From: Pavlovales sp. CCMP2436
Taxonomy: Eukaryota; Haptophyta; Pavlovophyceae; Pavlovales
NCBI GenBank assembly: GCA_026770615.1
Contig: MU631539.1
Span: 100,087-112,932, forward strand
Direction: 5' to 3'
Length of the DNA stretch: 12,846 nucleotides
The notes below the pieces were generated by a model. That model had not been told where the DNA came from. It did no database searches and saw only the letters and a program-made list of their open reading frames with translations. Shown in pieces: positions 1 to 7,570 of this stretch. The first letter of the stretch is position 1. Each line of letters starts with the position of its first letter. The position numbers and the translations under genes were made by a program.

Positions 1-1026
1 CCGCGCGCGCGCACGCTTAACGAAGAATATACTGATTTGCTTGAATTAAATTTAACGCAAGGGGATATTTTAAGCTGTGCTCGCATGTAACGATTTCTTT
101 GCTGCGCTCCGCTCTGCTTTTTCTCCGCGCCGCGCCGCGACGCGCCGTTCTTGCGCTTCGCTCCGCTCTAGCGCTCCGGCTCTAAACGCTCTAAAGCGGC
201 TCCGCGCCCCACTTCAGTTGGTTTAGTAACACGCCGTCTGACAATTCCTGCGCTGCGCTGACGGCTGCACTCTTGCCCCACGCCGTGCCACCCCTTTTTT
301 GCATTTAACAGTGCAGCTGCGCAGTGAGGCTGGCCCTACAAGTGGCAGGCACGGTACATGATTTTGTCCGCCGTAGGCCCATCATTAAAAAATATGTCAG
401 ACGCCAGCTTGAATCCCTATCATAAATAAATATAATATACTCCCCGGGGCATAACGTTGGTATCATTGGGCGCACACTACATACGGAGGCCTTCCCGGCG
501 TCCCGCAGGCTGAAAAATTAGGGCACAATCGCCAAGCCCCCGGGGCGCATTTGGCTAGGTGACAAGCGCTTAAGAATTAAAAAATGAGCGCTCACGGAAA
601 TAAATAAATAAATGCATACAAAAATGATGTTGCATTTCAAGTGTTGGGAACCCGGCTGTCTACGCAGCGGGGACTCGCAACCCAGCCACGCCGCGCCCGG
701 AGATGGGGCCGCTGGGTTGTAGGTGGCCCTTGTGCTCGCAGGGTGCTCTCCAAGCTCGCCGTGTCGCCTTTGAGGCGTGCAGGTGCAACCGTCGCGCCCT
801 CGTTCGCCTGGGACGGGGGACGCCCAGGAGCGATGAGGCGGTCATCGGAGGAGAGGGGCACACAGCTCGCCTATGAGGCGCGCGACGGCCCCCGCCCCCC
901 CTGAAGGCCCAGGGGTCGGGAGAAGGCCCTTTTAAAGCCGTTTTTAGCCTTTTAAGCACTTTTTTCAGTGCAATCACGTGAGCAAGGGGCTCACGCAGCA
1001 GTGAAGCGTCGCGTCTACAGGAGCAA
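1..1026. other. Gene-free spacer
   Basis: I see no convincing gene here. The first 20 bases are alternating CG. Positions 100-215 are GC-rich with a repeated CGCTCCGCTCT (about 105-115 and 159-169). Short ATAAAT runs occur at about 420-435 and 598-614. Open frames at 637-1070 lie in GC-rich sequence on both strands, are rich in Arg, Pro and Ala, and show no motif. I treat them as compositional. Confidence 0.5.
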
Positions 1027-1439
1027 ATGCAAGCAACAAGGGCGCGCGTCGCGCCTTTGATGCCGGCCAAGGGCTATTCGACGTGCGAATGTGGCACGAC
1101 TACGCTGGCTAGGCACATGAAGCGCCATATCGAAGGGTGGTGCGTCCAGCACAGGGGCGTGCGGTCACGGGCGCAGGGCGAAGGTGACCCGTTCAACTTC
1201 CAGGTTGCTGATGACATCGAGGATGCCGACCTGCACGATGAGGATATCAGCCAGCAGAATCGTCCCCGATCATCGATGCAGGCGGGTCCACCGCGAGCTT
1301 GGCACGCTACGCGCCCGCCGTCGCGCACGGCTGTTCACCGCTCACGCCGGCTGCAGGCGGGCTCGGCACTCTCGGAGCGCGTAGTACGACACCCACCGCG
1401 CAAAGCGAGCTGGACGGTTTCAGCATCGAATTCGGGTGA
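1027..1439 (+). CDS. Small protein with C2H2-like finger, apparent frameshift
   Basis: I do not recognise the family. The first ATG is at 1027 and a second in-frame ATG lies at 1060. Residues about 17-35 hold a finger-like pattern Cys-x-Cys-x8-His-x3-His (key residues CEC, then H and H in RHMKRH), followed by a Cys four residues later. An acidic stretch (about 60-75) follows, with DDIEDADLHDED. The original frame runs to 1503 but turns Arg/Pro/His-rich after 1262. The -1 frame from 1263 reads a more ordinary Ser/Thr/Ala/Gly-rich tail that starts SPIIDAGGS, ends GFSIEFG and stops at 1437-1439. The switch falls on a CCCC run, so one missing C would join the two parts. DNA or RNA binding is only an inference from the finger. 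An unmarked intron or decay is the alternative to a sequence error. Confidence 0.45.
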
Positions 1440-1763
1440 CCAGCTCGACACCCGCCACTCTGGGCCGGACATTAGTTTTTATATTTCAGAAGTTCGTAAC
1501 TAATAACATGGTTTTGGCCATAACTCCTGGCCAATAGCTCTGTTGGCTCTGAGAATATGGGGCTGTGTTCATTAGGGCCATGCGCATTTTTAAGGCTGAA
1601 AATGCACGCGGCAGTACGCGCGCGCGCACGCGCGCGTAGTTGATTAAGTTACAATAAAGCACAAACGGCGTCCGCACGACTCCCACGCCACTAACTCACA
1701 CCCAGGAGGACCCCGGGGGGGCCCGGGCCCCTGGCCGGCCGGCCCGTGGATATTCCCCGTACG
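1440..1763. other. Spacer with Z-DNA-like tract and GC block
   Basis: No gene is visible. A near-perfect alternating CG palindrome spans 1615-1636. A hairpin is formed by GCATTTT (1584-1590) and AAAATGC (1599-1605). A run of G and C only covers 1711-1746. Part of this sequence may be the decayed 3' end of the LINE copy that lies to the right on the minus strand. Confidence 0.5.
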
Positions 1764-1906
1764 TTACGCCTTTTCTAAGAGCCGGGCCCACTGCGACTGT
1801 AGGGGGGTAGAGAGTGTCATGGTGCGCCTGTGATCTGTCGTATTCGAGAGTGCCGTTGAAAGATGATATAGTTGGCGTGATGCCATGTCCACTGCGGAGC
1901 TTGTAT
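1764..1906 (-). pseudogene. LINE copy 1, post-RT domain beyond the MITE
   Basis: This is the continuation of the LINE polyprotein after the inserted element. On the minus strand the frame reads TSSAVDMASRQLYHLSTAL and ends WARLLEKA at a TAA (1764-1766). It lines up with the post-RT domain of LINE copy 2, whose matching part reads NSPAESATHALAAHELSIV. Copy 2 continues for about 200 more residues into an RNase H domain, while copy 1 stops here. Copy 1 is therefore truncated or decayed at this end. Confidence 0.7.
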
Positions 1907-2079
1907 TACAGGGTGTCGCGGGCAATAAGAAAGGCGAATGTTGAGCTTGAGGCTGAGCTTCTTAGCAAATAACATGCAAACAATGCTCAAATTTGCTTGA
2001 ATTACATACGAATAATGCAAAGAAACGAGGCTGTGAGCTTCTTAACACTACAGCTTCTTATTGCCCGCGACACCCTGTA
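1907..2079. mobile_element. MITE copy 1 with TA target duplication
   Basis: The element starts CAGGGTGTCGCGGGCAATAA at 1909 and ends with the inverted copy of that sequence at 2077. The inverted repeats are about 23 bases long and perfect, and TA flanks both sides (1907-1908, 2078-2079). It has no coding capacity. The inside is built of repeated pieces such as GAGCTTCTTA and AAATTTGCTT. TA duplication and length fit a Tc1/mariner-type MITE; the superfamily is inferred. A second copy lies at 8840-9009 in the other orientation. Confidence 0.92.
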
Positions 2080-3093
2080 AGGAAGGTGAGCAGGGCTGCG
2101 GCTTTGTACGCTGCGTTGAGAGCGAAAGGGTATGCAATTCCCGTTCCTCCAGAATTAAGTGAGCCGCAAAGCATGGCTGTTGGTGTGAAAAGTGCGGGGA
2201 GCAGGCCCCTGCGTATTATGGGCGATAGCAGGGTATTCCGCGCTGAGTTTAGCTGTGCTACTGTGGTTCCAATTGCTTGTAGGTGGTAGGGAGGATATCA
2301 TGTGAACATGGCCAGTGTAGCTAAGCGGCACGCCGGTGACGCTGCGTCTGCTTTCCATCTGGATGCTGCGGCGCCTAGGCGGGTCTGCAAGTGGGTCCAC
2401 GCCACGTCCCATTTGAGGGTCGGGCCCATGCTTATGCCTAGGTAGGTCACTTGGTCCCCGTTGTTGAGTGTTGTTATTTCGAGGTGTGGGCGGTGGTCAG
2501 TTGCTGGAATGATTAAAATTGCTGGTGTAGTCGTATCTTCTTTCTTTCCTTCGTCTGTTCGGGCTCTTCTGTGGGGCCCTGTGAGTAGCCATTGGAGGTG
2601 GCTGCATTTCGAGATGTTGAGCGTCATGTTGTGGGCGGTGAGGAATTCCTGTCGGAGGGCAATTTCTTGGGTGCTTCCCGTTGTGGTGTCGGCGACGAGT
2701 GCTGCATCGTCCATCCAAGCTTGGGCGAAAAGGCGTTGGTCGCTGTCGGGATCGGGCTTATATGTGGTTTCAGGGTGTTGGGGATTGGGTTGGGGATTAA
2801 GGGTTGGGGTTTGGGGATTGGGGATTGGGCTGGGGTTTGGGGTTTGGGGATGGGGGATTGGGGATTGCCGATTGCCGATTGCCGATTGGGGATTGGGGAT
2901 TGGGGACGGGGGTGGGGATAGGGTTGGGGGGGTGATTGGGAATTGGGGGAGTGATTGGGGATTGAGGATTGGGGATTGGGCCTTTGGGGATTGGGGATTG
3001 GTCATAGCCCGCCTGGGAGCACCTCTCGCAGGGGAACGGCATGAACGGAGCTCCGGTGAAGTTTGAGCTCAGATTGTGAAACAATTGAGGCAT
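2080..3093 (-). pseudogene. Reverse transcriptase domain, interrupted
   Basis: The clearest open stretch runs from 3005 to 2298. Its first 75 or so residues are Asn-Pro-Gln-Ser repeats encoded by the minisatellite. Real RT sequence starts near QRLFAQAWMDD, where MDD is the motif C catalytic pair (2714-2706). YLGIS (motif E) and a Trp/Arg-rich thumb follow. After the TGA at 2298-2300 the same frame continues open for about 73 residues (YPPYHLQAIGTT, then LNSARNTLL and NSGGTGIAY) up to the MITE. The TGA is therefore a nonsense change in a longer ORF. Upstream, 3093-3005 reads LFHNLSSNFTGAPFMPF in another frame, which fits the stretch before RT motif B. The frame change falls in an AG repeat near 3030. 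Known RTs use the two Asp of motif C for polymerisation, but this copy looks inactive. Confidence 0.8.
2772..3000 (+). repeat. GGGGATT heptamer minisatellite
   Basis: About 230 bases of imperfect heptamers, mostly GGGGATT on the plus strand. A run of three GATTGCC variants lies at about 2863-2884. The minus strand reads CCCCAAT and encodes Asn-Pro-Gln-Ser-Pro-Ile in an open frame. It lies inside the RT domain of LINE copy 1, between motifs B and C. Many GGGG runs separated by three bases make this strand prone to G-quadruplexes. Confidence 0.95.
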
Positions 3094-3105
3094 GTTGGAC
3101 GAGTT

Positions 3106-3315
3106 TAAGAGCCTTGGATTTTTTAAGAGCCTCCGACTTTAAAACTATTTAAACTTAAGAAGCCGCCTGTAGCAATATGAAAATACGCGAGGCTGAGTAT
3201 GTATGGTCGTTATGACCGACGAGATTAAAACTCTGAACAAGCGAGCCTCTTCATTCGTATCTGCATTTAAAATAATCGGTGTAGTGGCGTCGAGTGGCTC
3301 TCGAGCGTCGGTCCA
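3106..3315. other. Spacer after LINE copy 1
   Basis: No gene is supported. GAGCCT followed by a T/A-rich stretch occurs twice between 3100 and 3150. A frame open at 3203-3514 on the plus strand shows no motif and overlaps the hairpin-rich region, so I do not call it. Confidence 0.4.
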
Positions 3316-4009
3316 CCTATCGGTAGATAGGTGTTGTTGGTCTCATCCTTCGCGGCGGTGGGGAATCACATCGGCAGCAGGAGCATCACTGTCTGAGGAC
3401 AGGAAAGAGCGACAGCAGTGTGTCGACCGTGATGCTAGCCATGAGCAACACATCGTAGCAGACGGACATCCAAGCGCAATGTATGTTAGCATTCGTACAC
3501 GCACAGATGCGTAGACGGATGTATGGGTGCTCGAGGGCATCCTCTGATGAGTACCCGTTGGTACTCACATGGGGTTTACTGGATACTTATCCTTTCCCAT
3601 TGCGACAACACACTACCGGTCGGCGGTATACGTCGCGGGGTTAAGGGATGCCCTTAACCCAACGGATGGAACAGAATAGAAGATTGTGTTCCAACCGTAT
3701 CTGAGGATTTAAGGACCCCTTCGTCCTTAAAGTCCAGTTACCTTTAAGATACCGTCTCTGTTCAGGACGTTCCATTGAGATCTAGTTGGTCCCGAGTAAG
3801 GCTGACGCGAGTGGTCGACGCTTGGACTAGTGCGTCTAACGGACAACCGTAACTTGCCCGTTATTGTGACTTCTCCTAGCCGAGGAGAGAAATCCTATCA
3901 ATGTATACCTTACAAATTGTATGACCTGTAAAGCGAATACTACGGTCATAGTAGTTAACACCCAAATCAGCATGGTAGACCTTCCTAGGCATGGTTATAT
4001 TAATGAAGG
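3316..4009. ncRNA. Candidate structured RNA region (hairpin cluster)
   Basis: No open frame of useful length crosses 3570-4030, yet perfect or near-perfect stems follow one another. They are 3316-3323/3328-3335 (8 bp, loop GGTA), 3548-3555/3560-3567 (8 bp, loop CGTT), 3569-3573/3596-3600 enclosing GGATA/TATCC, 3638-3647/3651-3660 (10 bp, loop ATG), 3662-3673/3687-3698 (12 positions, one mismatch), 3708-3716/3723-3731 (9 bp), 3872-3877/3883-3888 (6 bp), 3920-3926/3944-3950 (7 bp) and 3980-3984/4005-4009 (5 bp). The strand is unknown because stems exist on both. I found no hammerhead core, group II domain V, or clear group I core. An RNA gene, a self-splicing intron, or a fold-back DNA element are all possible. 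Confidence 0.4.
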
Positions 4010-4262
4010 AGGGTTCGGGCTGGCGGTTCGTTTCAAGTTCAAGTCAAGCTGATCTTAGCGCTCCGACGCAGGCTCCTACGCGCTACGCCTAAGTGGGGAG
4101 CTGGTAGAAGTGGTGGATGATGAGGAAGCCAAAACAAAGCGCTGACGTCGCTGCGCAACGCGAGGCCGCCCGACAGTGCGCGAGCAAGCGAGTCTATTGG
4201 TGATCCAACTGGTGACGTATCGCTGGGAAGCGATGACATACACAAACACATATACATTGAAT

Positions 4263-4282
4263 GATAGATAGAGAGATAGATA
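4263..4282 (+). repeat. GATA-type microsatellite
   Basis: A short GATAGATAGAGAGATAGATA run. A second run with the same GATA/GAGA pattern lies at 4590-4612. Confidence 0.85.
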
Positions 4283-4308
4283 AGCCCACCGTACTTCAGT
4301 GTGATGGT

Positions 4309-4327
4309 GGGTGGGCGTGTGGGTGGG
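4309..4327 (+). other. G-quadruplex motif
   Basis: Four GGG runs are separated by T, CGTGT and T (GGG at 4309, 4313, 4321 and 4325). This fits the usual short-loop quadruplex pattern. No gene nearby suggests a role. Confidence 0.6.
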
Positions 4328-4445
4328 TAGGCGGATGCGGGTGCGTGTGTGGGAATGGCGAAGGGCGGGGGGCTGTAGTCTCGGCTACGACCCCCGCCCA
4401 ACGCCTTCTCTGATGCGTGTTTGGCATGAAGCTCTCAGACCCAGA

Positions 4446-4594
4446 CCTCTTGAAAACTGCTGAGCCGCTATATATAGATGGAACTAAAGTCTGACGTCGA
4501 CTAAACATGCTGCCAGGACTAACGTCTGACGTCGACCAAGTCATCGAGTGAACTTTACCTTTTGAACCATGCTGAGCCGCTATATGTATAGATA
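4446..4594 (+). repeat. Direct repeats with TGACGTCGAC motifs
   Basis: The block TGCTGAGCCGCTATAT occurs at 4458-4473 and 4570-4585, within a longer similarity of about 35 bases that starts at 4446 and 4558. Between them GTCTGACGTCGAC occurs at 4489-4501 and 4524-4536, as part of a 35-bp near-tandem duplication. The ACGTC core resembles a cAMP-response-type site, but no regulated gene is visible. Confidence 0.75.
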
Positions 4595-4803
4595 GAGAGA
4601 TAGATAGATAGACATGGATATCAGTTGATGATGATGAAAATGCTGTGAAAAGGGAAACAAAAGATCCACCGACCGCTACACTCGGCATGGCACGGCTGGC
4701 TTTGCGGGTTTCATGACGGGTTGTACTTGTCTGGAATTCTGAGTATATGAGTCAAGAAAACGCGCATTTCCGCCGACCGGTTGGACCGGGGGTTTGGCTG
4801 TAG

Positions 4804-5767
4804 GAGTATAACGTCTAAAGCCTAATTGTTGCCATGTACCCTGTTGTTGCCACTTCTACCGCAAACTTGGCTAACGCGTAAACGGCTAAATGTTTTGCAA
4901 CGGGAGTTGGAGTGTCGGATAGCATACGCCTAGGCACGTCCGACAAACCAGCGCACGTCCATGTCTGATCTCTTGGTCAGCCGCTATAGCGCGCCGCGAG
5001 TTGCGTCGAATCTGAAAATTCGGCCGTGATTTTGACTCTAAGTACTCTGGCGCACCAACTTGAGCGACAACTGAGCTCGCTGATGGATCCTAGCGTTCCC
5101 TGTGAGCTAGCAGTCGCGCCAATACCGATACCGTCGCAAGAGGTCGAGAACTTGCGGAGCCATATACTGCGGGATATTCACCGACAGAAAATAACTTGTT
5201 TACAACCACGCCAAAGCGAGTCAAGGAGCGACCGTGGACATGTTCAGACCATAGAAGGGGACTGGCGAGGTGCGTCTGCGTCACAGCCGAACCACTGCGG
5301 AGGTCGCCAAGCGCATGGCCAGGCGCTTGGTTGTCGCGCGTGCGGCTGAGCTCAAGCAAGCTTGAGGCCACCTGCTGGACTACACGACCTCGTCCGCAAC
5401 TTCATCGCGAAGTGAAATGGGCCGACAAGACGTGGCCCCTGCTTAGTGAGTGACGAGAGGGAGTGTTCCTACACCCTCGCTCGCCGCCAGCCCGCTCTGG
5501 GGGCCTCCAGGCCCTCGGATGGGCGCTGGTGTCAAGGTGGCAACAATGGCCCCTTTTTCTTTTCTTTTTTACCACTTTACAGCACTTGACATGACTTCTA
5601 GCGGCAGGCCGGAGGCTCGCTTGATTCGACCAGGCTTCTATGGACACGTCAACAACATCCCTAGCTATCCCCCAGGCCATCAAGCGCCCTCCCCCGACCT
5701 TTTACAACTCAGCTCTGACCCGACATGACCAAATTGTGGCAACAATAGGGGTTTAGACGTTATACTC
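4804..5767. mobile_element. 964-bp element with 31-bp inverted repeats
   Basis: Positions 4804-4834 match the reverse complement of 5737-5767 at 28 of 31 bases, beginning GAGTATAACGTCTAAA and ending ATTGTTGCCA. An inner pair lies at 4843-4853 and 5537-5547 (10 of 11). TGGCAACAA thus occurs four times, facing inward and outward symmetrically. I see no clear target duplication. The interior holds short frames (5026-5349; 5450-5728, whose end is near the right repeat) but no recognisable transposase. A non-autonomous DNA transposon is the likely class. Confidence 0.75.
5026..5349 (+). CDS. Unrecognised ORF inside the inverted-repeat element
   Basis: A 107-residue frame starting at ATG 5026. I do not recognise it. 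Residues 1-50 are ordinary and partly helical (LAHQLERQLSSLM, then EVENLRSHILRDIHRQK). The last 40 residues are less protein-like. In another frame, about 5253-5370, a Lys/Arg/Ala-rich helix-like stretch appears (TTAEVAKRMARRLVV), so the original gene may have changed frame near 5250. It lies wholly between the 31-bp inverted repeats and may be a decayed transposon or captured gene. Confidence 0.2.
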   Translation: MILTLSTLAHQLERQLSSLMDPSVPCELAVAPIPIPSQEVENLRSHILRDIHRQKITCLQPRQSESRSDRGHVQTIEGDWRGASASQPNHCGGRQAHGQALGCRACG

Positions 5768-6101
5768 TGTGTGAAAATATCTAGAAATACGTCCGTCCCC
5801 TGACAGGTCTCCACCGGACCCAAGTGTTGAGAAACACTCGGATCAAGGGACCTTTGCAGAGCACACGGATACCGTCCCCGCCGCTAAGGCTGATCAGGCA
5901 CACGATAGTCGACGGCTCTCTGACTGACGCGCTGACCGGCCGCTGCTGCCTCTCGCTCGTCTCAAAATGCAGCTTGCCTGCGCACGTGCCGCACCTGTAG
6001 CACAAAATAAACAGAAAACCACCAGTAGCCTGTATCCCACTGTGTGATTCTTGTCCACGAGGGGCAAGAATCACACGGTGGGGGCTCATTGTGGTCCCGG
6101 T
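5768..6101. other. Spacer between inverted-repeat element and LINE copy 2
   Basis: No gene is supported. The frame 5781-6089 (-) shows no motif. The notable feature is the 18-bp hairpin at 6036-6082, listed separately. Confidence 0.4.
6036..6082. repeat. 18-bp hairpin at the edge of LINE copy 2
   Basis: CCCACTGTGTGATTCTTG (6036-6053) pairs with 6065-6082 at 17 of 18 positions around an 11-base loop. It lies near where the minus-strand LINE copy 2 should end. Some LINEs have a 3' stem-loop recognised by their RT, so this could be such a signal. That role is inferred from position only. Confidence 0.6.
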
Positions 6102-7250
6102 CTACCCCACCCCCTCAGAGAAGTGGGCCTCGGGCTTTACAATGTTGGGGTGTGTTTTCGAGGCATTGTTCCTCCTTCCTGCGCTTTTGGCGCGTCTCTG
6201 CTGGCTGCTGGGGTGTGCGGGTCTGTGGCCCTGCTTTTGGCCGCGTGGATGGGCGCAGAACACAGTGGTGTGGGGCTCTGACGGCGGTCGTTCCGCTATT
6301 GTCTGTGGGTGGCTGCGTCGTGCGAGACCGCTTTCGTTCCGCTGCCGATTGTTGTGTCTGATAGGTGGTGTGTATGTTTGCTTGGCTTCCAGTGGGCGTT
6401 TGGCTGAGCGCAATATGCGCAGGTGAGACGCTGGCATGTGCACGTCTACTGTGGTGTGTGCAGCCGCAGCTCGTGGCTTCGGTAGAGCGGTTGGGTTTGG
6501 CCTCTGTGGGGTGGCCGGCTTTCGCCTAGGCCTGCAGGTGGCTGGGGTCTGTCCCTGTGGTGTGGCGACCTTGGTTCGGCTCTGTGTGCGTTTGCGTGGT
6601 GGGCTTGTTGTGGTATCGTGTAGCGAGGCGGGCATAGTCGTTGTTGGTGGCTCGGGGATCTGTGCCTGCTCCCACTTAGTAGATGGTGCGGCGGTCTGGC
6701 AGGCTTCCACTGGTCGTTTGAATGAGCGCAGTGTGCGTGTGTGCGTGGGTGTTGTGGCCATTTGATGCAATGGGGGCAGTCTTTGCTTGTGGCACTGGGA
6801 TGATGGCTGGTGTTGGCATTTGTGGTGTGGCCGGCTCAAGTGTGGTGGTGGAGTGTCTATGAGGCGAGGCCGGTGCAGCTTGACTCTGCGTATGTTTGCG
6901 TGGCAATCCTGGCGTGATCGCGTGAGGCATGGCTGGCGAGGCCGTTGGTGGTGTGTGGGCAGATTTTTGTTGTGTGGCAGCCCGCTCGCGTTGACGTGGT
7001 TTGGCCCGTATGGCCTGCAGGAGGACTGTGGGTATCGAGTCGTGTGATTTAATACGCACGGGCGGCAGTTGTGTGGCACGTCGTTCTTGCAGCTGTGGGT
7101 TGGTCCGCGTGGGTGTGATGTCCGTGGTCGGTAGAAAAATGTGGGTTTGCGTCGTAGCTCGTGGGCTCCCGTAGTCCGTGTGGCGGGGGGTTGGGGTCGG
7201 GGTGTCTTCTGTGTCAGGCTAAGCGCTTTACACCTGTGTCGTGGTCCCAT
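6102..7250 (-). other. CA-rich tail with long low-complexity frame
   Basis: The minus strand is rich in C and A (plus strand G/T-rich), so stop codons are rare and a 382-residue frame stays open. It is dominated by Pro, Thr, His and Arg and overlaps the RNase H frame by 37 bases. No known domain is visible. It contains a diverged internal duplication that shows as RSFKRPVEACQT and RSAKRPLEAKQT. I regard the frame as mainly compositional, but a real basic tail of the LINE protein cannot be excluded. Confidence 0.35.
6380..6905 (+). repeat. Diverged tandem duplication, about 305-317 bp
   Basis: Three anchors recur in the same order: GGCTTCCA followed by GCGTTTGGCTGAGCGCA-like sequence (6384 and 6701), GTGGCCGGCT (6511 and 6827) and TTTGCGTGG (6591 and 6895). 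The offsets are 317, 316 and 304 bases. This points to an old tandem duplication within the LINE tail. Confidence 0.6.
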
Positions 7251-7570
7251 CCTATGTCAAGTTGGTGTTCGTGGTTTAGGGCCTGTAGGGCCAGTGTGAC
7301 TGCATTGCACTCTGCGTTGGCGGCCGTCTGATCTCCGGGGAATGTGTACGTGAGTATATGTGCCTCTGGTATTTCTGCCGCTTGTCTGGATTGGTCTGGT
7401 GCTAGCACGTAGAAGCACGCTGCACTGGCAGCTCGTGCCGGCCTATTACGTCCAAGGTCGATAAATGAGCTGTCGACCCCGACGTGTGAGGTGCAAAATC
7501 GTGGTTCTGCTGTCGTCGGTGATTGATGTCTGAGCGCGTGGATAAGTGCTCTGTGGCGTGTCACGAACAT
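7214..7570 (-). pseudogene. RNase H domain of LINE copy 2
   Basis: A 118-residue frame in the same frame as the upstream post-RT ORF. Motifs fit RNase HI: VGVDSSFID gives the first catalytic Asp (residue 33); NAECNAVTLALQAL gives the catalytic Glu (87) with its typical Ala/Leu helix; and LDIGWDHDT holds Asp 105, 109 and 111, one of which could be the third acidic residue. The last part of the domain, with the usual His/Asp, is missing because the frame stops at 7214-7216. In LINEs this domain removes the RNA template during cDNA synthesis. The domain assignment rests on motif spacing only. Confidence 0.6.

Larger units (their letters stand above)
1764..3105 (-). mobile_element. LINE copy 1 (non-LTR retrotransposon), degenerate
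   Basis: Read on the minus strand, this is the middle and C-terminal part of a LINE polyprotein. In order it holds the RT region before motif B (3093 to about 3040), a motif-B-like RGAP near 3025, a minisatellite, motif C (AWMDDAALVADT, 2732-2697), motif D (NMTLNISK), motif E (YLGISM), the thumb, and a post-RT helical domain that continues beyond the inserted MITE to a stop at 1764-1766. The N-terminal endonuclease and RT motif A are absent, so the copy is 5'-truncated, as is common for LINEs. It carries one in-frame TGA, at least one frame change and two insertions, so it cannot make a full protein. The family is not assigned. Its post-RT domain resembles that of the second LINE in this window. 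Confidence 0.85.
4010..4803. other. Spacer with microsatellites and short repeats
   Basis: No gene is supported. Minus-strand frames at 4039-4401 and 4296-4688 are low-complexity (Pro/Ser/His-rich, and tracts encoded by GATA repeats). The area holds two GATA-type microsatellites, a G-quadruplex motif at 4309-4327 and the direct repeats listed separately. Confidence 0.5.

Noticed and set aside
660..1070. 136-residue minus-strand ORF, and overlapping frames
   Set aside because: Composition is Arg/Ala/Pro driven by GC-rich sequence, open on both strands, with no motif.
2772..3000. GGGGATT array as an internal telomere repeat
   Set aside because: The unit varies, lacks the usual TTAGGG-type core, includes GATTGCC variants and sits inside an RT frame, so a minisatellite is a better description.
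3541..3570. CTGATGAG followed by a stem, resembling a hammerhead ribozyme core
   Set aside because: A hammerhead needs GAAA after stem II. Here the stem GAGTACC/GGTACTC is followed by ACATGG, and no matching cleavage-site stem is visible.
3700..3760. TTTAAGATACCGTC after a strong hairpin, suggestive of a group I intron J8/7-P7 segment
   Set aside because: I could not find a convincing P7 partner or P3 pairing in the required order. An Rfam group I model search would decide.
4039..4688. Minus-strand ORFs of 120 and 130 residues
   Set aside because: They run through GT-rich and GATA microsatellite sequence and encode low-complexity tracts.
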